DNA of 34,150 nucleotides. Origin: Chryseobacterium gleum (GTDB taxonomy: Bacteria; Bacteroidota; Bacteroidia; NS11-12g; UBA955). The DNA lies in assembly GCA_945870885.1 (NCBI GenBank), contig CAMBTR010000006.1, positions 1 through 34,150 on the forward strand, written 5' to 3'. The notes under the pieces are model-generated. The model did no database searches and was not told where the DNA came from. It saw nothing but the letters and a program-made list of their open reading frames with translations. The number at the start of each line of letters is the position of its first letter. Positions within the stretch are counted from its first letter, which is position 1. Positions 26,605 through 34,150 of this stretch are shown piece by piece. A program made the position numbers and the translations under genes.

Positions 26605-26693
26605 CGGGTGATTAAATCAATTTGATAAAAATAATGACAATTTATTGCCAACAATATAGTCAATTATTTACAGCAAACGAGGCAACATGGGAG

Positions 26694-26701
26694 TAACTTT
26701 G
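26694..26701 (+). promoter_or_regulatory. -7 box of the DUF5723 gene
   Basis: TAACTTTG matches TAnnTTTG and ends 15 bases before ATG 26717. It lies inside the longer open frame from 26687, so it decides the start in favour of 26717. Confidence 0.55.
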
Positions 26702-26716
26702 TGCGTTCTAAAGCGT

Positions 26717-28204
26717 ATGCGAATACTTTGTTGGTTATTATCAATATGCATGTGTTTGGGAATCAACGCCCAAAACTTTGCGCCCATCGCCGTGGGGAAA
26801 TACGCTGGGGTTCATGCGGCCAAAATCAATCCTTCGCTCACAGCCTACACTCCTTACCAATGGCATGTCAATATTGTCGGGGTCTGGGGCAACGTCAATA
26901 ACAATTACGTAAATCTCAAGTTGCCGTATTCTGCATATCGTGCGGCATTCAATAAAGTCCCTGTTCAGTATCAAACCATCAACGGAAATCCCAGATTCGA
27001 TTCGTCGTTTTTGGTGGAAGACTTCAATCGCAAACGAAAATTTGCTGGGGTGGGTGCCATCGCCTATTTGCCATCGTTTACGATGAAATACAAGAAAATT
27101 CAGATCGGATTGATAAATGATGTCGTTGTGCTTGCCAATGTTTCCGGACTCGATGAGCCGATGGCACATGCATTACTTACCGATTTGAGCAACAATCGCA
27201 AGGCTTTCAAATATTTCATTCTGGATAAAAACGGCAACTACAATTTGAATCGAACCACAGTTTCGGCCAATGCTTATGTGAGTTCGGGGATTAATATCGC
27301 TTACAATATGCCGATGATGTGGAAGCAGCAAATGATGTTTGGGGCCACCGTGAAGAAGATTTGGGGTTTGGGCGGTAGTTATTTTCAGTACGATAATATG
27401 CAAGTGCATCGTGGGAATCCATTTCAGTTACAATTTGATAAAACCAACATTCGTTATGCTTTGTACCAAGGTCAAGGAAAGGGTACGGGCGTGGACTTGG
27501 GCTGGAGTTACGCGTTTCATTTGGCCGATTACAAGCGCAACGGGGATTATCTGAAGCGACATAAAATGTACAAGTACAAATTTGGCTTGAGTATAATGGA
27601 TATTGGTTCTGTTCGATATCGAGATGCTTCGGTGACGGCAATTGAAAATTCTACTACTACCAGTTGGGATGCTTCCAATTTCAAGAATGACTTAACAGCG
27701 TCGCAGGTGGATGTTTCATTGGCGCCATTGAATAATGTTTTTAAAGGGGTTTCGGGTTATACCACGGGTAAACAAGATGTGATTATTGGCTTGCCAACGC
27801 GATTTGTGGCGAGCATAGATTACCAATACAGTAAATATGTTTTTATTCAAACCCAGGTGATGCAAAGTTTGAGAGGTCGTTACACCCAGAGCGCTCGTTA
27901 TCAGAGCTATGCGACGATTGCCCCACGATATGAAAGAGAGAAATGGGAAGTGTCGTTGCCGGTTTTGCTCGAATACGATTATCGCAGTTTGCGGGCGGGA
28001 CTTTCCTTTAGGGCGGGATGTTTTTATATCGGCAGCAACAGTGTTTTTAATTTGCTGTATACTCGAAATATGCGGGATGCGGATATCTATATGGGCTTCA
28101 CCGTCTATCGATTTGCGGGGTCAAAAAACTCGAGGTTTATTCAGATGATGCGGGATCAGATTGACCGGTTGGACAAGAAGAAGCCGGATTGCGAAAAGAT
28201 GTAA
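26717..28204 (+). CDS. DUF5723 family outer-membrane-like protein
   Basis: A 495-residue exported protein starting with a signal peptide (MRILCWLLSICMCLGINAQ). The body has the pattern of a predicted beta-barrel: alternating aromatic and polar strands such as YQWHVNIVGVWGNVNNNYVNL, YKKIQIGLINDVVVLANVSG and FGLSIMDIGSVRYRDASVT. The pattern around NINPSLTAY-like sequence (here AAKINPSLTAYTPYQWHVNI) matches the Bacteroidota family DUF5723, whose function is unknown. ATG 26717 is chosen over 26687 because of the promoter box. It is divergent from dnaE and ends 38 bases before the terminator upstream of tolC, so it appears monocistronic. Confidence 0.85.
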   Translation: MRILCWLLSICMCLGINAQNFAPIAVGKYAGVHAAKINPSLTAYTPYQWHVNIVGVWGNVNNNYVNLKLPYSAYRAAFNKVPVQYQTINGNPRFDSSFLVEDFNRKRKFAGVGAIAYLPSFTMKYKKIQIGLINDVVVLANVSGLDEPMAHALLTDLSNNRKAFKYFILDKNGNYNLNRTTVSANAYVSSGINIAYNMPMMWKQQMMFGATVKKIWGLGGSYFQYDNMQVHRGNPFQLQFDKTNIRYALYQGQGKGTGVDLGWSYAFHLADYKRNGDYLKRHKMYKYKFGLSIMDIGSVRYRDASVTAIENSTTTSWDASNFKNDLTASQVDVSLAPLNNVFKGVSGYTTGKQDVIIGLPTRFVASIDYQYSKYVFIQTQVMQSLRGRYTQSARYQSYATIAPRYEREKWEVSLPVLLEYDYRSLRAGLSFRAGCFYIGSNSVFNLLYTRNMRDADIYMGFTVYRFAGSKNSRFIQMMRDQIDRLDKKKPDCEKM

Positions 28205-28241
28205 TCGATTCTAATTTGTCGTTTTGATATGATAGTATGTC

Positions 28242-28264
28242 GAAGCGGCCCGCAGGGCCGCTTC
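28242..28264. terminator. Terminator between the DUF5723 and TolC genes
   Basis: GAAGCGGCCC (28242-28251), loop GCA, GGGCCGCTTC (28255-28264): a perfect 10-bp stem followed by a T-rich stretch (TCTTTCCTT). It sits just upstream of the tolC -7 box. Its GCA loop is the same as in two hairpins inside dnaE. Confidence 0.8.
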
Positions 28265-28272
28265 TCTTTCCT

Positions 28273-28280
28273 TATCTTTG
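28273..28280 (+). promoter_or_regulatory. -7 box of the TolC gene
   Basis: TATCTTTG matches TAnnTTTG and ends 5 bases before ATG 28286, implying a leaderless or nearly leaderless message. It also excludes the longer frame that starts at 28229. Confidence 0.6.
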
Positions 28281-28285
28281 TATTT

Positions 28286-29803
28286 ATGTGGAATCGAATT
28301 TCCTCGACATTGTATTTCCTTGTCGTGTTTGCCGCGGCATTGTCAACCTCTGGGCTTAAATCTCAAGTCGTTGTTTTGTCCAATTCATCTGCCATCAACT
28401 CGGCCTTGGAAAGGGCTGTGAACACCGGCGAATACACATTGGAGGCCTGTATCGCACAAGCCCTCAATCAAAACATCGATGTCCAACTGTCGATGCTGTC
28501 CCAAACACAATCCGAAATGACCTTGGATCAATCGATGCTAAATTTCGGCCCTGATTTGTCGGGCGGGGCCGGGCAGTTTTATCAATCGGGAAGAAGTATC
28601 GACCGCTTTACAAACCAGTTTGTGCAATCAACCATCGGGAGTAACAATTTTCAATTGCAGGGGTCTTTGCTCCTTTTTGGCGGACTACAAAATCAAAACA
28701 ATTACAAGCAGGCCAAAGAAAATTGGTTGGCCTCGGGCATGGATTTAAAGGCGATGCAGTTGACGGTTACGTTGCAAGTGTCGTCTGCGTATATTCAATG
28801 TTTGCAAGCCCATGAATCTCTCGTTGCGGCGGCACAAGTGCTAGAGTCGAGTAAGTTACAATTGGATCGGGGTCAAAAAATATTCGATGCAGGTGGAAGT
28901 ACGCAAGGTGCATTGCTGTCGTTAAAAGCCCAAGTTGCCAACGATGCCGCAAGTGTAACCAATGCAGAAAATGTGAAGGCAACTGCGCTGCAGAATTTGA
29001 AGCAGCTCATTCGTCTGGAATACCATAAACCCTTTCGTCCGGTGAACGAAGATTTGGGAATTATCTCTGAGCCTTTTGGATACACTGCCAGTCAGTTGGT
29101 AGATACGATTTTATTCAAGCGCCCAGATTATCAAGCAGCTGCGTATCGTGTGGCGGCGGCTGAATTTGGATTAAAATCGGCCAAAGGCGCAACGATGCCT
29201 ACGTTGAGTGTGGGTGGCAATTTAAATACGGTCTATTCTGATAACGCGAAAACGGTTGAAAATGTAAGTATTACGGGATTTTCTCCTGTTGGAAGGGTGC
29301 AAGGCACCAATGCGATCGTAGAGGCTCCAGAATTTGCATATACAATGAAAACCAAAGGGTTTGGCGATCAGATCCAAGATAACTTCGGTAAATCATTGGG
29401 TGTGAATTTGAATATTCCCATTTACTCCGGACTTTCACGTCAGAATCAAGTGAAAACGGCAAACTTGGCGGTCTTACGGGCGCAGTTGAATATGGATAGA
29501 ATTCAGCAAAACGTACAAAATGAAGTGCTTTCCGCGTTTAATAATTATCAAAATGCAGAAAAACGATACGCATCAAACTTAGAGAATAAAAACTTGCAGA
29601 CCCAAAATCAGCAATATGTGAAACAGCGATACGATGCGGGCGCGGCCTCTTACTTTGAATACCAATTGGCCTTGTCGACAAGTTCTGCGGCGCATCAAAA
29701 TTATATCTCTGCCAAATACGAACTAACATTCCGTAGGTTGGTACTAGAGTTCTATTTGTCACCTGATCAATATCAAACATCAATCATCCCTACCCAAAAA
29801 TAA
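28286..29803 (+). CDS. TolC family outer membrane efflux protein
   Basis: The outer-membrane channel of a tripartite exporter or secretion system. The 505-residue protein has a signal-anchor-like N-terminus (MWNRISSTLYFLVVFAAALST), then the two TolC repeats: TLEACIAQALNQNIDVQLS opens the first, and a second begins near GYTASQLVDTILFKRPDYQAAAYRVAAAE. Long helical, Gln/Asn-rich stretches and the motif IPIYSGLSRQNQVKTANLAV are typical of the family. The upstream frame from 28229 covers the terminator and promoter, so ATG 28286 is used. It is followed after one base by a membrane fusion protein, forming an export operon. Confidence 0.93.
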   Translation: MWNRISSTLYFLVVFAAALSTSGLKSQVVVLSNSSAINSALERAVNTGEYTLEACIAQALNQNIDVQLSMLSQTQSEMTLDQSMLNFGPDLSGGAGQFYQSGRSIDRFTNQFVQSTIGSNNFQLQGSLLLFGGLQNQNNYKQAKENWLASGMDLKAMQLTVTLQVSSAYIQCLQAHESLVAAAQVLESSKLQLDRGQKIFDAGGSTQGALLSLKAQVANDAASVTNAENVKATALQNLKQLIRLEYHKPFRPVNEDLGIISEPFGYTASQLVDTILFKRPDYQAAAYRVAAAEFGLKSAKGATMPTLSVGGNLNTVYSDNAKTVENVSITGFSPVGRVQGTNAIVEAPEFAYTMKTKGFGDQIQDNFGKSLGVNLNIPIYSGLSRQNQVKTANLAVLRAQLNMDRIQQNVQNEVLSAFNNYQNAEKRYASNLENKNLQTQNQQYVKQRYDAGAASYFEYQLALSTSSAAHQNYISAKYELTFRRLVLEFYLSPDQYQTSIIPTQK

Positions 29804-29804
29804 C

Positions 29805-31097
29805 ATGAAGAAAAAACGCATTCTTTGGATTTCCATAATTTCACTCGTTGTCTTGGTCGTTGTTGCCATGGTGATGAAAGGCGGTAAAAAAGATTTAGAA
29901 GTTGAATCGGTAAAGGTGGAGAATCGCACAATCACGGAAATTGTGAGTGTGACGGGCAAAATTCAGCCTGAAAGCGAAGTGAAAATCAGTGCGGATGTGA
30001 GTGGGGAGATTATCGATATGATGGTTCATGAGGGCGATAGTGTCACCAAAGGACAACTGTTGTTGCGCATCAACCCTGAATTGTATGAAACGGCGATGTC
30101 GCAGTTGAAAGCCAACCTCGACAATACAAAAGCGGCCTTGGCTGGGTCTGAAGCGCAGTTGATCAAAGCGAAGGCGGCCTATGACCAAGCGGGGCTTACA
30201 TTTAAGAGGCAGAAGACTTTGCACGAGCAAAAAGTGATATCGGAACAAGAATGGGAAACAGCACAATCGCAGTATGAATTTGCGAAGGCGGATTTTGAAT
30301 CGGCAGGAAAATCGGTATTGGGGTCGCGTTACAATGTTCAAAGTGTAGCGGCGAGATTGGAAGAGGGTAGAAGAAATTTAGGAAGGACCAGTATTTATGC
30401 GCCGGCTTCGGGTACGGTGACGCATTTGACATCTGAAAAGGGTGAAAGGGTGGTTGGTACGGCTCAGATGGCGGGTACTGAAATCATGCGAATATCGAAT
30501 ATGAATGTGATGGAAGTGCAGGTGAATGTGAATGAGAACGATATTGTGAAGATTCATCGTGGCGACAGTGCGGATGTGAAGGTGGATGCATACGACAATC
30601 GAGTTTTTAAGGGCGTGGTGACGGAAATTGCGAATTCAGCGGTGTTCAATTCCGCGCAAAATATGAGCGACCAGGTAACCAATTTTGTGGTGAAAATTCG
30701 TTTGGCGCCGAGCAGTTATCCCGATTTGATTAAGAAAGGGGAGTTTCCATTTTTGCCGGGGATGACGGCCAGCGTGGATGTGAAAACGAATACAAAAGCG
30801 GGAGTGATTGCGGTTCCTATTGCGGCGGTAACGACAAGAAATCCAGTCATTGATGCTTCGGCGAAGGGTGGTGTGGTGAATGCTGCGGCTAAGACGCCAA
30901 CTTCAGGGGTCCAAACTTGGGTGTTCTTATATAACGGCGGCAAAGCGAAGGCGGTTGAGGTAAAAACGGGACTTCAGGATTTGGACTATTACGAAGTGAT
31001 TTCGGGTCTAAAAGTGGGCGATGAGGTGGTTTCGGGTCCAAGCATGGCGATTGCCAAGACCTTGAATGATGGGGATCGACTAAAAAAGAAGAAATAA
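29805..31097 (+). CDS. Efflux periplasmic adaptor (MacA/HlyD family)
   Basis: The membrane fusion protein linking an inner-membrane pump to TolC. The 430-residue protein has an N-terminal membrane anchor (about 6-24, IILWISIISLVVLVVVAMVM-like), a first lipoyl half (SVTGKIQPESEVKISADVSG), a coiled-coil hairpin (about 95-185, rich in Ala, Gln and Glu), the second lipoyl half (LGRTSIYAPASGTVTHLTSEKGERV), a beta-barrel domain and a C-terminal domain ending GLKVGDEVVSGPSMAIAKTL. The architecture fits MacA, whose partner is usually a MacB ABC permease. No permease gene follows: the next gene is the B12-regulated receptor, so the pump must be encoded elsewhere. Its start is one base after the tolC stop. 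Confidence 0.92.
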   Translation: MKKKRILWISIISLVVLVVVAMVMKGGKKDLEVESVKVENRTITEIVSVTGKIQPESEVKISADVSGEIIDMMVHEGDSVTKGQLLLRINPELYETAMSQLKANLDNTKAALAGSEAQLIKAKAAYDQAGLTFKRQKTLHEQKVISEQEWETAQSQYEFAKADFESAGKSVLGSRYNVQSVAARLEEGRRNLGRTSIYAPASGTVTHLTSEKGERVVGTAQMAGTEIMRISNMNVMEVQVNVNENDIVKIHRGDSADVKVDAYDNRVFKGVVTEIANSAVFNSAQNMSDQVTNFVVKIRLAPSSYPDLIKKGEFPFLPGMTASVDVKTNTKAGVIAVPIAAVTTRNPVIDASAKGGVVNAAAKTPTSGVQTWVFLYNGGKAKAVEVKTGLQDLDYYEVISGLKVGDEVVSGPSMAIAKTLNDGDRLKKKK

Positions 31098-31114
31098 CTT
31101 TTACACAAAATACC

Positions 31115-31131
31115 AACCTATAGGGTAGGTT
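31115..31131 (+). terminator. Weak terminator after the adaptor gene
   Basis: AACCTA, loop TAGGG, TAGGTT, then TCTT. The stem is only 6 bp, but it is placed between the adaptor stop and the next promoter. Confidence 0.35.
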
Positions 31132-31146
31132 TCTTACACAAAACAT

Positions 31147-31154
31147 TATTTTTG
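31147..31154 (+). promoter_or_regulatory. -7 box upstream of the cobalamin riboswitch
   Basis: TATTTTTG matches TAnnTTTG and places the transcription start at about 31160, just before the riboswitch. No clear -33 element is seen. Confidence 0.5.
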
Positions 31155-31159
31155 TGGTG

Positions 31160-31345
31160 TTGCTAGGTTCGATTGTGGATGGCTAATTCACATCGATGAA
31201 AAGGGAACTTCGGTGAAAAACCGAGACTGTACCCGCAGCTGTAACTCCAGATCAAACATTGTTTGATTTATATTTTGGGCATCTAACGCCACTGTGTAAC
31301 AACGGGAAGGCGCCCAAGATGGAGAAGTCAGAAGACCTGCCTGAT
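31160..31345 (+). promoter_or_regulatory. Cobalamin (B12) riboswitch
   Basis: The conserved core is easily read: GGGAACTTCGGTGAAAAACC (31203-31222), GACTGTACCCGCAGCTGT (31225-31242), CCACTGTG near 31289, GGGAAGGCGCCC near 31304-31315, and the B12 box GAAGTCAGAAGACCTGCC (31324-31341). A variable hairpin ATCAAAC/GTTTGAT with loop ATT lies at 31251-31267. It precedes a TonB-dependent receptor gene, the usual arrangement in which high B12 shuts off receptor synthesis. The 295-base gap between the adaptor and receptor genes is accounted for by this element, its promoter and the downstream hairpin. Confidence 0.95.
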
Positions 31346-31354
31346 AACACTATT

Positions 31355-31396
31355 GCACGCTTTCGGGATAAAGGCGCAGCGAGGAATCGGGCGTGC
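31355..31396 (+). promoter_or_regulatory. Possible expression platform of the riboswitch
   Basis: GCACGC (31355-31360) pairs with GCGTGC (31391-31396); the second arm contains the GTG at 31393-31395 that is the most upstream possible start of the receptor gene. This suggests control of translation initiation by sequestering the start codon. The stem is short and the start codon is not certain. Confidence 0.45.
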
Positions 31397-33384
31397 TTTG
31401 CGTTCCCGTATCTTCTCTCACTTTTCTCGTTTTTGTGCCAACGCAATCTATGTTTGCCTTGTGCGCCATATCGCTCCTATCTGTGGTTTCGGAAATTACT
31501 CCGAAGACAGATTCTGTTTCTCGCAAGTTGGAGTTGATAAAGCCTGTAGATACAGTGTTTGTTCATGTACAACGCATCGATTTTGCCACTTTGGGCAGGG
31601 TGGTGAGAGATTATCAGGCGGGGAACGATGATCGTTCGTTGACATCGGCTTTGGGCGGTGCGGGGGTATTTTTTAAGCAATACGGTGTTGCTGGTTCTAG
31701 TACGATTTCTCGTCGTGGCGCCGATGCAAATCAAACTCAGGTGAATTGGAATGGCTTGCCGGTAAATAATGCCATGCTCGGGATGACGGATTTCAATACG
31801 CTGTTGAATTGGGGAAATACGGAAATGTTTCTTGTTGAGGGTGGGAATTCGGCCAGTGTGGGTAGTGGAAGTATGGGCGGGACGCTGTTTTTGAGAAATG
31901 GGGTCGCTTTTGGATCTTCCAAGGCATTTGAACAAAAATCCAAGTTGCTTAGTACCATAGGAAGTTTTGGCGAGCGCAATGTTGCTGCCGATGTTTCTGT
32001 GCACAATCGTAATTTGATGGTTCAGGTTTCGGCTTTGCGATTTGAATCCAATAATGCGTTTCACTTTTCTGATTTAGGGTTAGATATTCCAAGTCGTTTG
32101 ATGGAAAATGCCCATCGGGAGCAGTCGATGCTTCGCTCGGTGATGGCATATAATAAGGGCGCACATTATTTGAAGGCGGTGACGGAATTTGCCACAATGC
32201 AACGACAGTTGGGTTTGGCATTGGGTTCGTTTCAGGCCTTGGGCCGACAAGACGACAATAACATGCGATCGGTGTTGGAATACATTTATCAGCCAAATCG
32301 AGGGTTTTCGGCTACGCATCGACTGGGGTATGTGAAGGATCAAATCAATTATTTTTCATCGCCGAGCGATAATAAAGGCAGTTTGAGCATTGGGAAGACG
32401 GTGCATTTTCAAAGTGAGTTTTATCGGATTTGGGGAATTTGGAAAGCATTTTTGGGGAATGACATACAATTTCAGCAAGCTCATTCTGAGTATTACTTGG
32501 GATGGTCTTCACGGGTATTGCCCGCCTCTTTGATTGGATTGAGTGCATCAAAAGGGAAAACATCTTACGGTTTCAACGGTCGTTATGAATGGCATGAAAA
32601 AGTGCCTACCATGGGATTGTCGTTTGTATATCAAGCATCAAAACAAGGTTCGATCAAAGCCAATGTGCACAGCAGTTTCCGTCGTCCTACGTTGAATGAT
32701 TTATTTTGGGTAACCGGTGGTATGGCGCAGGGATTAAAGCCAGAAAAGGGCAAGGGTGCTGAGGTGGGTTATTTGTTGAAGTGGTTGCCGAATGTGTTGT
32801 GGAAACAAAATCGGGTGGATGAAAATCGATGGGTGGGGCAATCGGAGCTGACGTTTTATTATCGGACAGTGGATCAGCCTATTTTGTGGGTGCCCAAGGG
32901 TACGTATTGGTTTGCTACGAATTTATCGGGTGGCGGTATTTATGTCGGTGGGCAATTGAGTGCTTCGCTAAAATATCAAATGGGAGACAAAGGCTCGGTG
33001 ATACTAAAATCGAATGTGGACAGGGTGAGCAGCAGAGTGAAACAGACACCGGAGTCGATGGCGTATCAACAGATTTTTGTTCCTGATTGGAATGGGAATG
33101 CGTATTTGGGGTTTGAGAATTTGCGCTTTGAGACGGGAATCGGAATGGATTATACGGGACGAAGGTTTATTCAGACAGACAATTTGGAATCGTTAAATCC
33201 TTTTGCGTTGGTGAATCTGCAATTTGGTTTGAGAAAGGTTGTATTGCCTATGGGGATGATGTTGCAGGGGAAGTTAGAGTTGTTGAATGTGTTAAACCAA
33301 GAATATGTGAATATGCCAGGTCGGCCGATGCCGGGAAGGGCTGTCAGAATGACTTTGGTAATTAAATCGAATCAATCAAAATGA
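31393..33384 (+). CDS. TonB-dependent receptor, BtuB-like (B12 uptake)
   Basis: An outer-membrane receptor of up to 663 residues. The plug domain is seen as LTSALGGAGVFFKQYGVAGSS, then STISRRGADANQTQVNWNGLPVN and ASVGSGSMGGTLFLRNG. The barrel fills the rest, ending GRPMPGRAVRMTLVIKS. PVDTVFVHVQRID may hold the TonB box. A B12 riboswitch directly upstream argues for a cobalamin or related corrinoid as substrate. The start is unsure: GTG 31393 lies in the riboswitch-linked hairpin, while ATG 31450 gives a short hydrophobic leader (MFALCAISLLSVVS). Neither gives a classic basic n-region. The stop overlaps the next ATG by four bases. Confidence 0.88.
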   Translation: MLCVPVSSLTFLVFVPTQSMFALCAISLLSVVSEITPKTDSVSRKLELIKPVDTVFVHVQRIDFATLGRVVRDYQAGNDDRSLTSALGGAGVFFKQYGVAGSSTISRRGADANQTQVNWNGLPVNNAMLGMTDFNTLLNWGNTEMFLVEGGNSASVGSGSMGGTLFLRNGVAFGSSKAFEQKSKLLSTIGSFGERNVAADVSVHNRNLMVQVSALRFESNNAFHFSDLGLDIPSRLMENAHREQSMLRSVMAYNKGAHYLKAVTEFATMQRQLGLALGSFQALGRQDDNNMRSVLEYIYQPNRGFSATHRLGYVKDQINYFSSPSDNKGSLSIGKTVHFQSEFYRIWGIWKAFLGNDIQFQQAHSEYYLGWSSRVLPASLIGLSASKGKTSYGFNGRYEWHEKVPTMGLSFVYQASKQGSIKANVHSSFRRPTLNDLFWVTGGMAQGLKPEKGKGAEVGYLLKWLPNVLWKQNRVDENRWVGQSELTFYYRTVDQPILWVPKGTYWFATNLSGGGIYVGGQLSASLKYQMGDKGSVILKSNVDRVSSRVKQTPESMAYQQIFVPDWNGNAYLGFENLRFETGIGMDYTGRRFIQTDNLESLNPFALVNLQFGLRKVVLPMGMMLQGKLELLNVLNQEYVNMPGRPMPGRAVRMTLVIKSNQSK

Positions 33385-34150
33385 AAAAATATATGAAAAT
33401 GCGTGTTTTGTCACTTGTCGTTGCACTTATGGGTGCCTCGACCGTTAGCGGTCAGACTATCACAGAGGGTTTCGAAACGATGCCTATGGATTCTGGAACT
33501 GTATTGAATGGAAGTCGTGGAGAACGCGATATTATATTGCATCCCAAAGGCCCTTTTGTTTCACACATGCCTGTTTTGTGGGATACTTCCTTCGGTGGCT
33601 ATTGGGCTGCGGGATGGGCGGTTTCTCGGAAGTTAGATGGTTCGGGTGGAGCATCGGATTTTGCAAAACACTTATATTGTGCCAAGCCGGGCTATGGTTC
33701 TGAGAAAAATATGGCTGGCAAATACGATGGCAAAGCGTTTGCCATTGGGATGAACGGTTCCTTTTTTGTTTCTGAGGCGGGTCCTGGAAGTGGAATTTTG
33801 GGATTTAAAATCGCCAATACCACTTTTGCTTACAATAGCATGAAATCGGGAGATGCCTTTGCCAAGAAGTTTGGTGGGGCTTCGGGGAACGATGCGGATA
33901 GTTTTGTTTTGAAAATTTCGGCCTTTCATAGGGGTCAGTTTTTGTTCAGCAAGCGAGTGATTTTGGCGGATTTTCGTTTTGCGAATAATGCAAAAGATTA
34001 TATTTTAGATAGTTGGGCAATCGTTGATTTGTCGATGCCTCAAAAGGAAGTGGGTCCGCGCGACAGCTTTGTATTTGAGTTGATGAGTTCTGATAACGGT
34101 CAGTTTGGAATGAATACACCGGGATTTTTCGCCATCGACGAGGTGATTGC
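33381..34150 (+). CDS. DUF4465 family secreted protein, 3' partial
   Basis: This frame has no stop before the window end; 256 codons are visible. It starts at ATG 33381, overlapping the receptor stop (ATGA), so it is translationally coupled and under the same B12 riboswitch. A signal peptide is clear (MKKYMKMRVLSLVVALMGASTVSG). The conserved region TFAYNSMKSGDAFAKKFGG, then DSFVLKISAFHRG, DYILDSWAIVDLSMP and FELMSSDNGQFGMNTPGFFAIDEV matches DUF4465. Members often accompany B12-regulated TonB receptors in Bacteroidota, so a surface corrinoid-binding or receptor-accessory role is plausible, but this is inferred from position. Confidence 0.88.
   Translation, partial: MKKYMKMRVLSLVVALMGASTVSGQTITEGFETMPMDSGTVLNGSRGERDIILHPKGPFVSHMPVLWDTSFGGYWAAGWAVSRKLDGSGGASDFAKHLYCAKPGYGSEKNMAGKYDGKAFAIGMNGSFFVSEAGPGSGILGFKIANTTFAYNSMKSGDAFAKKFGGASGNDADSFVLKISAFHRGQFLFSKRVILADFRFANNAKDYILDSWAIVDLSMPQKEVGPRDSFVFELMSSDNGQFGMNTPGFFAIDEVI

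Noticed and set aside
26687-26716. Upstream start of the DUF5723 protein at ATG 26687
   Set aside because: The -7 box TAACTTTG lies within it, and the signal peptide begins at 26717.
28229-28285. Upstream extension of the TolC reading frame from ATG 28229
   Set aside because: It spans a strong terminator hairpin and the -7 box, and the signal sequence begins at 28286.
31259-31631. Open reading frames overlapping the riboswitch on the + strand
   Set aside because: They lie over the conserved cobalamin riboswitch or the receptor gene in another frame and show no protein-like features.

Overview
The window is from a Bacteroidota chromosome, probably a free-living aerobe; I cannot place it more precisely. 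The evidence is a mevalonate-pathway cluster with a GYDIA-type GHMP kinase, families typical of the phylum (DUF5606, DUF5723, DUF4465 and a probable DUF6913 protein), Bacteroidota -7 promoter boxes (TAnnTTTG), few Shine-Dalgarno sites, and a cobalamin-riboswitch/TonB-receptor locus. I see no rRNA, tRNA, CRISPR array, insertion sequence or prophage. Coding density is very high; the longest stretch without a gene (31098-31392) is filled by a promoter and the riboswitch.

Layout. 1-3745 (+) is an isoprenoid operon: GYDIA GHMP kinase (5' end missing), diphosphomevalonate decarboxylase, mevalonate kinase and a UbiA prenyltransferase. It is followed by priA (3788-6250) and hppD (6315-7439). 7563-12643 (-) holds a secreted protein of unknown function, an M3 oligoendopeptidase, a DUF5606 protein, a small unknown protein translationally coupled to its upstream neighbour, and a dicarboxylate/amino-acid symporter. 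12732-17450 (+) holds an ADP-heptose epimerase and a very large NtrY-like sensor kinase. 17457-22958 (-) is a probable operon ligA - DUF6913-like - dapA - ruvB - queG. slyD (+) converges on a short dnaE paralogue (-). From 26717 (+) come a DUF5723 protein, a TolC/MacA-type efflux pair without a permease, and a B12-controlled btuB-like receptor with a DUF4465 protein that runs off the window end.

The most unusual signal is a set of strong hairpins inside the reading frames of two replication genes. priA has a 17-bp bulged hairpin at 4585-4623, a small one in helicase motif VI, and at 6001-6088 a nearly fully paired four-way junction of three hairpins closed by an outer stem. dnaE has three tandem hairpins at 25928-26053, including a perfect 18-bp stem, and an abutting pair at 24903-24949. 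Many have 3-base GNA loops. In both genes some of the hairpins sit where the + strand switches from G-rich to C-rich. The hairpins are read directly from the sequence; their function is unknown. A second theme is -7 boxes only 3-8 bases before start codons, suggesting leaderless or nearly leaderless mRNAs.
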